Origin: Avena insularis
Taxonomy: Eukaryota; Streptophyta; Magnoliopsida; Poales; Poaceae
Assembly (NCBI GenBank): GCA_023614405.1
Contig: CM042684.1
Coordinates: 210,000,941 to 210,064,940 of the forward strand
Reading direction: 5' to 3'
Length of the DNA stretch: 64,000 nucleotides
A program made the translations under genes and the position numbers. This document shows positions 57,850-64,000 of this stretch, piece by piece. The notes below the pieces were generated by a model. That model was not told the DNA's origin and did no database searches. It saw only the letters and a list, made by a program, of their open reading frames with translations. The stretch's first letter is position 1, and the number at the start of each line of letters is the position of its first letter.

Positions 57850-58730
57850 ACCGCAGTTGTCACTGCTACTTTCGGGTCTGGAGGACGAGGAGGGCACGGA
57901 GGCGAATGCGGACGCTGTCATGGGACGTCAAGAGTCCAGGGTAGAGGAGACCAGCAACCTAGCAAAACCTACTCCTAGGCCGACATTGCCAATAATCCGT
58001 GTGTGCATCACTTAAATGCCAACGGGGGCTCGTCCCACACAAACGCCGAGTGTCGTTTTAATAAAGACATCAAGAAAGATGAATCCGCTAGCTACAGGGC
58101 CAAGTGAAAGAAGGGAAAGAAGAATCCCAAAAAAGAAAAAGAGTCCAAGGAAGATTCCGACATGGAGGAAGCAGAGCCTTCAAATCCCAAGTCGGATGGA
58201 AAGAAGAACTTCCCAACGAAGAAGGACACTTATGTCACTTTCCTTGGGTCTCAACCAGCTAAGGTCAAGAAGGCAGTTTTGCACGAGCTCAACGCAACTG
58301 TTCCGGCTGTCCCTCAATTCTTGGATTGGTCGGAAGTGACAATCACCTTTGACCGTGCGGATCATCCACCTAAGTTACACAGGCGAGGAAAATACGCGTT
58401 AGTCGTCAATCCACTTATTGATGGCTATGGTTTCTCCAAGACTCTCATGGACGGCGACAACAGCATCAACATCCTCTACATCGAAATGCTGCGTCGGATG
58501 AGGATCTTGGAAACTCAGCTGAATCACAGCTCTGTGATCTTTCACGGAGTTGTCCCAAGAAGACAAGCAAAGTCCCTGTGAGAGATCACTTTGGATGTTA
58601 CCTTTGGAACTCCAAAAAATTACTGGACGAAAGCTCTTTCCTTTGAAGTGGTCCCGTTTAAGAGCGTATACCATGCTATATTCAAACGACAAGCTTACTG
58701 GGCTTTCATGGCTCGTCCGTGTTACATTTA
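57850..58730 (+). pseudogene. pol: Element A2 gag C-terminus and protease, up to the MITE
   Basis: A degenerate zinc-knuckle region (CVHHLNANGGSSHTNAECRF near 58005-58070), a lysine-rich linker, then protease: ITFDRADHPPKLHRRGKYAL, FSKTLMDGDNSINILYIEML (active site DGDNS in place of DGGSS-type loops), SSVIFHGVVPRRQAKSL, TGA at 58579-58581, and TLDVTFGTPKNYWTKALSFE further on in the same frame. The MITE at 58731 falls within this protease-proximal stretch. Confidence 0.85.
58728..58730. repeat. Target-site duplication TTA of the MITE, left copy
   Basis: TTA here and at 59061-59063, the duplication typical of PIF/Harbinger (Tourist) elements. Confidence 0.8.
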
Positions 58731-59060
58731 CGGGTTGTTTGGTCCAGTGGCTATCTAGTGGATGACAAGGGATATCCATTTTTTTTGTGGTTATCCAGTG
58801 TTTGGTTTAGAGCGTGGAGGGGATATGGATAACCATTTTTGGCTTAAAATGGTGGTTGAGCATATCCCACAAAAAGAGCTGGATGAGCTCAACCACTTTT
58901 GGATATCTCCTCCAAAGTGTTTTCCTGTTTGTAGATTTTGACTGGCTATCCCTAACCACTTTTTCCCCACTTTAGCCAAACACAAAAAATGGCTACCCCT
59001 AACCAGCTGGTTGGGGATATCCTCATCCCCTAAATGAAATCCTCTAAACCAAACATCCCC
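58731..59060. mobile_element. Tourist-like MITE (330 bp, PIF/Harbinger superfamily)
   Basis: Ends CGGGTTGTTTGGT and, in reverse complement, GGGGATGTTTGGT (11 of 13 match), flanked by TTA. The interior has many GGATATCC-type and TGGTTGAG/CTCAACCA inverted pieces and no coding capacity. The reading frame of A2 pol is continuous across it if the MITE and one TTA are ignored, so it is a clean late insertion. Confidence 0.88.
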
Positions 59061-60784
59061 TTACAATATGATGAAAATTTCAGGTCCCAAGGGCGTAATC
59101 ACCATCAGAGGAGACCCGAAGAAAGCGCGAGAGTGCAAAGACAGAAATGCCGCCTTTGCTGAAGCCGTGCTACATGCCCAAGAGTACCAGGAGATCAAGA
59201 AGACCGTCGACCCATCCAAGATGCCCGCAACGAAGAAGGAGATTACAAGGCCGACTCTGGAGTTCAAGGCATCAGAAGAGACGAAGACGACGCCGTTGAA
59301 AGATGATGATCCCTCCAAGGTGACCCAGATAGGTGTAGGTTTAGATAGCTCATAGGAAAGCACACTCGTCAAGTTCCTCCAAGCAAATCAAGATATCTTT
59401 GCATGGCAACCATCTGACATTACCGGAGTACCTAGGGAACTTGCCGAGCACTCTCTAAATGTACACCCAAACGCTAAACCCGTCATACAGTCCTTACGAT
59501 GTTTCAGCGATGAAAAGCGAAAAACAATAGCTAAGGAACTAGCCCGGCTCGAGTTAGCCGGATTCATAGAAGAGGTCATCCACACTGAGTGGTCGGCCAA
59601 TCCTATAATGGTCCCTAAAAAGGACACCACTGAATTAATGATGTGTGTTGATTATACCGCCTTGAACAAGGATTGTCCCAAAGATCCGTTCGCTCTGCCT
59701 AGAATTGATCAAGTTACTGATTTTGCGGCAGGATCGGAACTCCTATGTTTTCTCGACGCGTATTCCGGTTATCATCAAATTCGGATGAAGGAATCAGACA
59801 AAGTCAAAAGTTCATTCATAACCCCCTTCGGAACCTTCTGTTTCGTTATGATGCCTTTTGGGCTCAAGAACGCAGGAGCTACGTACCAGCACACTATGCA
59901 GCGTTGCCTCCACGATCAAATCGGATGCAATGTACATGCATATGTGGATGACATAGCGGTGATGTCCAAAAAGAAGGAAACCTTAATTTCCAACTTGGAC
60001 GAAGCGTTCGCTAATCTACGAAAATACAACATAATGCTTAACTCGAAGAAATGCTTCTTTGGAATACCAGCCGGAAAATTATTAGGTTTCATCGTGTCTC
60101 AAAGAGGCATAAAGGTGAACCGAGACAAAATCAAGGCTATATTCAATATTTCCACGCTGACTCGCCTGAAGGACATTTAGAGACTAATTGGTTACATTGC
60201 TGCGGTTAGTTGGTTTGTAAGCTGGCTCGGAGAAAGAGCCACACCACTCTATAAGCTCCTGAAAAAGACCAAAAAGTTTGTTTGGACTAATGAAGCTGAA
60301 GCTGCACTACAAGACTTGAAAGCAGTACTCTCGTCCGCTCCTATTCTTGCAACACTGGAACGTCATGAACCGATGTTGCTCTATCTCGCTGCGACTAACA
60401 GAGTCGTCAGTGTCGTCATGGTGGTGGAAAGACCAGAGGAAAAACAGGAACACCTAGTGTAGCGTCCGACTTACTACCTCAACGAAGTCCTCACTGAATC
60501 AAAACAACGGTATCCGCATTACCAAAAGCTGGCTTACAGTGTGTTCTTTGCATCTCGTAAGCTACGACATTACTTTCAGGAGCATCCAATTACCGTGGTG
60601 AGCACAACTCCCATGAGAGACATAATCAACAATAGCGACGCTATAGGATGTGTCGTAAAATGGGGCATAGAACTCTCAGCTTTTGACATTGAGTACAAAC
60701 CTTGTACAGGAATCAAATCCCAAATCCTCGCTGACTTTGTCAGTGATTGGACAGAGACAATGAAAAATATGACCCTCCTAGAGT
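59061..60784 (+). pseudogene. pol: Element A2 reverse transcriptase and RT-linked RNase H
   Basis: Starts with KISGPKGVITIRGDPKKARE, then FLQANQDIFAWQPSDITGVP, LARLELAGFIEEVIHTEW, CVDYTALNKDCPKDPFALPR, LLCFLDAYSGYHQIRMKESD (motif A), FVMMPFGLKNAGATYQHTMQ (motif B), HAYVDDIAVMSKKKETL (catalytic YVDD intact), LLGFIVSQRGIKVNRDKIKA, then WTNEAEAALQDLKAVLSSAP and RKLRHYFQEHPITVVSTTP of RNase H. The frame is unshifted for about 1.7 kb; it is broken only by TAG at 59353, 60178, 60460 and 60793-60795, three of them where glutamine is usual and one where tryptophan is usual. Confidence 0.93.
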
Positions 60785-61362
60785 TGGAATACTAGACCTT
60801 GCATTTTGACGGGTCTAAGGTACTCGGGGGCTGGCGTGGTGCTCAAATCACCCCAAGGAGATAAGCTTTTCTAAGTGTTGCAGATTCATTTCACGGCAAC
60901 AAACAACATTGCCGAATATGAAGCACTGCTGCATGGAATCCGGAATGCTAAGGATATTGACATCCGACGACTTATGTGTTATGGAGATTCAAATCTTGTT
61001 GCTAAAAAGTTTAGAATATTTGTAATGCAAATAAACACATGGCAGCATATAGGGCTATCGTGGATGAACTATCTAAATCGTTGGAAGGGTTTGAGGTTCA
61101 ACACATCTCTCGAACAGAAAATGAGGAAGCAAATGCATTATCTCGAATAGGCTCTGCATGGAAAAAGGTCCCGGATGGCGCTTTTATGGAGCACCTCAAA
61201 GTTCCCTCTATAAAAGGAGTAGATGAGGAATATCCGACCAAATATGACTCACCTTTAGTGGCAATTCGGGCTTTAATTCCTAGCTGGACTCAACCCTACC
61301 TTGATTTCTTGGTAGATGGAAAATTATCCGAAGACGAGGTTCTGAGCCGGCAGATCGCCTGA
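60785..61362 (+). pseudogene. pol: Element A2 second RNase H (RVT_3 type)
   Basis: LHFDGSK just after the TAG, then a frameshift, IHFTATNNIAEYEALLHGIR and RRLMCYGDSNLVAKKF, another frameshift near 61030, and FEVQHISRTENEEANALSRI with ALIPSWTQPYLDFLVDGKLS. The acidic residues of the fold (D in FDG, E in EYEA, D in YGDS) are present. Broken into at least three frames. Confidence 0.86.
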
Positions 61363-62048
61363 TGAGCAAAAACCTATACAATAATAAGTGGTGAGCTCTA
61401 TAAGCGGAGTGTATTAGGGGTCCTTCAACGTTGTGTATATCCGGAAGGAGGAGGGGAAATCCTAAGGGAAATTCATGAAGGCGAATGCGGTCATGACGCT
61501 GCAACCAAATCTTTAGTGGCAAAAGCTTTCATACATGGATTTTTATGGCTTACAGCCAAGGCAGATGCTGAACGGCTGGTCAAGACGTGAAAAGGATGCC
61601 AAAAGTGCGCCAAACGAGCTCATGTTCCGGCTAATTAGCTGCGAACAATACCTATAACATGGCCCTTCGCGGTCTAGGGGCTTGATATGGTAGGACCATT
61701 TAAACGGGCTCCAAGTGGATTTACTCACCTCTTAGTGATGGTGGATAAGTTCACAAAATGGATTGAGGCTAAACCCGTCACAAGTTGTGATGGAGCAACA
61801 ACCAGAAGATTTGTCGAGGATGTTATAATCTGATACGGTTATCCGCATAGTATTATCACAGACAACGTGAGCATTTTTTATGGGAGAACTTGCAGAATTC
61901 TGCGACCAACAAAATATCCGGCTTGACATCGCGTCAGTCGCACATCCACAAGCTAATGGGCAGGTTGAAAGAGCAAATGGTTTAATCCTACAAGGCCTCA
62001 AACCAAGACTCGAAGCACCACTTTGTCGTGATGCGGGGGCTTGGGAAG
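61363..62048 (+). pseudogene. pol: Element A2 integrase, cut by element E
   Basis: GELYKRSVLGVLQRCVYPEG region, zinc motif IHEGECGHDAATKSL with KGCQKCAK (the first cysteine codon of the CC pair is TGA), LDMVGPFKRAPSGFTHLL (first D), SIITDN followed by a frameshift (second D), ASVAHPQANGQVERANG (catalytic E). The sequence stops at the segment CRDAGAWE where E begins, so the C-terminal domain is absent. In-frame stops are at about 61588, 61636, 61672 and 61833. Confidence 0.88.
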
Positions 62049-64000
62049 TGTAATACCTCGGACATTATGCTCTAAGCACGAGCCTGGATGAACCAAAAGT
62101 GGATAAGTGATTCTACCGGAGGTCCAAGGCCACCCACGTGTAGGCCCATCGAAGCGGAGCAGGGCACGGTACCGGCCTACCACCTTATCCACTTTCAAGA
62201 ACATAGGGACAAGAGCGAGCGGCGTAAGCGACAGGTAACATGACCACGACATACACAAATAAGTATGTATGTCTGTGACTTACAATAGACATCCGAGTCA
62301 CACCATCTAGAAACAATGAAAAAATAAATATTCAACGCCATACGGCAAGATCCAAATATCCTAGGTACATATAATAGTTTAGGGTACATCCACATACATC
62401 ACACATTAGAGTATCAAGCGGAAGCAGAAAACAAGATCCGAGTATGGATTAAGAAGCAAATTGGCATAAGATGCCTCTAAAATAAGCACATCCCGCCCAC
62501 ATATCTCATGGATCTCCATCCCCGGAATCTCTACACCTGATGGTCATTGCCACCATCATCGGTCTCTTCGACCCAGTAGGCTTCCTAAGAGTATAACTAT
62601 CCACCTAAACAAAATATTTATCGTGTGAGACCCTAGGGGTACTCACCAAGTCTTAATGCATCTAAAGGGAACAACCTGGGGTGACGCAATTGCAGCGAAA
62701 GATAATATCTAAAAGTTCTATAGAGACACAGTACATCATCTGTCCAACCAGAGATGGACAGACGCTCTTTAATTAGTGACAACAGTTGTAATAGTAATAA
62801 ACATAAACATCACTCGCCCTCCTTCTCACTTACCAACGAGAAGGCGGAAGAACATCCCATCCGTTGGCAATTTTGTTAACTATTCCATGAGTGTTGCACT
62901 AATTACTAGTCATGTCTTCGTCAAATTAAAGGCGGTACATTAGTTATGCTTGTCTATGATCGAGAAACTGTGCTCTAAGTCGTCCATAACTGTGGACACG
63001 GCTTTCAGAAAGATTTATCCTCCAGGGGTGCATAAAAAGCAACACACGCACGCTCGACCTCAGAAGAAGAAAATGAATAAAAGCAACGAGGCCTCATGAC
63101 AGAACCATTCCAAGAAACCATAGAATGTTTTAGAGGCCACCCAAAAGAGCTACCCGTACGAGGTATAGCTAAGTCTCATACGGACTCAGAGGTTGCGTGC
63201 ACTTGTCACGCGAGTAGAGGCCATAGACAATATATTCCCGTGATAGAGTGTCACACCTACGCAACAGTAATAAACGCTCATCGAGCAACAGATGATAAAC
63301 ATGGTATAACATGGCATATGTACAGTAGGTAACGTATAAAGACCGAACTAGTTGTGGCCCCGAAACATCCTTCTGAATCAAGTTCAAGTTTAGGGGAACC
63401 TAGAAAGGCGCCCACATGTGGATAGTGCGATAGTCAAGGAATAGGTATCAAGTACTCAGTTCCTAGGTGGACACAAGTGAGCATTAAAGAACCAAATAGC
63501 AGATATTGCCACCGGTGCCTCTTTCTTTAGTTATCCCACTACTACTCAAGTTTTAGTTATTTGAGTACCTCATTGCCAAGACTCTCATAAACCCTACATA
63601 TGCAGTTCTACGACTCGCATGGCTCATACAACTCATGTAGTAATGGCTCATAGGATTGGGGAACAAGCTTTGGCGGTGTTTAAAAGTAAAGACTATGTAA
63701 TACTTGGGATTCAACTTTTAATGCAATCGTGACTCAATGATGCAAGAGTAAGATAGAAGTATAGGTACTATATGTATGCAAGCATAGGGAATTGCTTGCC
63801 TGGCAGGTCTATTGCGGATAAGAAGGATCCGGGTAATACTCCTGAGACTCCTGATATTCTCCTTACTTAGTGTCTATCTGTATAAAAACCAAACACACAG
63901 GGGACAAAATAAATACATTACATAGCCATATAAATAATATGCAACAAGCAAACAAGGTATGCCATGATGGAATGATGCACAATTACATGGTATAACATAG
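62049..64000 (-). mobile_element. Element E: left LTR of a D-related element, running off the window
   Basis: Starts TGTAATACCTCGG, directly after A2 integrase codons (expected duplication GGAAG, 62044-62048). Blocks match D's LTR in the same order and orientation: GTCTATGATCGAGA with AAGTCGTCCATAAC at 62951-62992 (D: 45950-45993), GGACACGGCTTTCAGAAAGA at 62995 (D: 45994), and AGGTATCAAGTACTC at 63443 (D: 46448). Overall it is clearly diverged, so it is a related family and not the same one. No coding sequence recognised; orientation is inferred from D. Confidence 0.75.

Larger units (their letters stand above)
55208..62048 (+). mobile_element. Gypsy (Tat-type) element A2, 5' LTR through integrase, interrupted by MITE and element E
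   Basis: Same family as A1. Order: 516-bp LTR, PBS, gag (with an antisense pol fragment inside), protease, MITE, RT, RNase H, second RNase H, integrase cut by E at 62049. Inserted in the 3' LTR of C; ACTTG at 55203-55207 is the expected target duplication. Genes carry many TAG/TGA stops and several frameshifts. The 3' LTR is not in the window. Confidence 0.9.

Noticed and set aside
58162..58581. Stand-alone protease gene
   Set aside because: It is the protease segment of A2 pol, in frame with downstream RT apart from nonsense codons and the MITE.
62195..63387. Small frames in element E
   Set aside because: Short, unsupported and inside LTR sequence related to D.
1..64000. tRNA, rRNA or microRNA genes and cellular (non-transposon) genes
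   Set aside because: No cloverleaf, rRNA core or cellular domain was recognised; tRNA-like matches are only retrotransposon primer sites.

Overview
The window looks like intergenic heterochromatin from a large-genome pooid grass (Triticeae/Aveneae/Poeae type). The main reason is a Copia element at 17110-25613 whose LTR begins TGTTGGAATTATGCCCTAGA, the start of the BARE/WIS/Angela LTR. Around it are Ty3/Gypsy elements with two RNase H domains (Tat type), LINE and MITE pieces, and no gene I would call a host gene. Every coding region is a transposable-element ORF carrying stop codons or frameshifts. Calls rest on motif recognition; no database search was possible.

Left part (1-15221): the 3' half of a LINE (2-1954) abuts an array of about 29 copies of a 165-bp tandem repeat (1955-6762). 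The array has a five-monomer, 825-bp higher-order period. It is followed by a truncated Gypsy element A1 (6763-7634: gag start, PBS, 516-bp LTR), which sits in the integrase of a second Gypsy element B (7635-14964, minus strand). B's gag is interrupted by a 1556-bp solo LTR (11254-12809). Diverged copies of the same tandem repeat reappear at 14965-15221, so the transposons probably entered an older, longer repeat field.

Right part (15222-64000): a giant, apparently non-coding LTR element C (plus strand) hosts most of the rest. Its 5' LTR runs from 15222 to 43158, split by Copia element G (17110-25613, TSD CCATC) and Gypsy element F (27992-40777, TSD ACTGT). Removing these leaves about 6.6 kb of LTR. 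C's PBS is at 43161 and its internal region is split by element D (45129-53698, TSD GTTAT), which has 3.85-kb LTRs around an 853-bp non-coding interior. C's 3' LTR begins at 54134 and is broken at 55208 by Gypsy element A2, of the same family as A1. A2 carries an antisense pol fragment in gag, a 330-bp Tourist-like MITE near the protease, and is cut at 62049 by E, a relative of D that runs off the window.

How the parts work: A, B and F encode gag, protease, RT, RNase H and integrase; G encodes the Copia order (integrase before RT). C and D keep LTRs and tRNA-iMet primer sites but no proteins, so they would have depended on enzymes supplied in trans. F also carries, on the opposite strand to gag-pol, a multi-exon coiled-coil antisense gene (29805-33425). 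Most stop codons fit C-to-T decay of methylated CG and CHG sites, as expected of silenced DNA.
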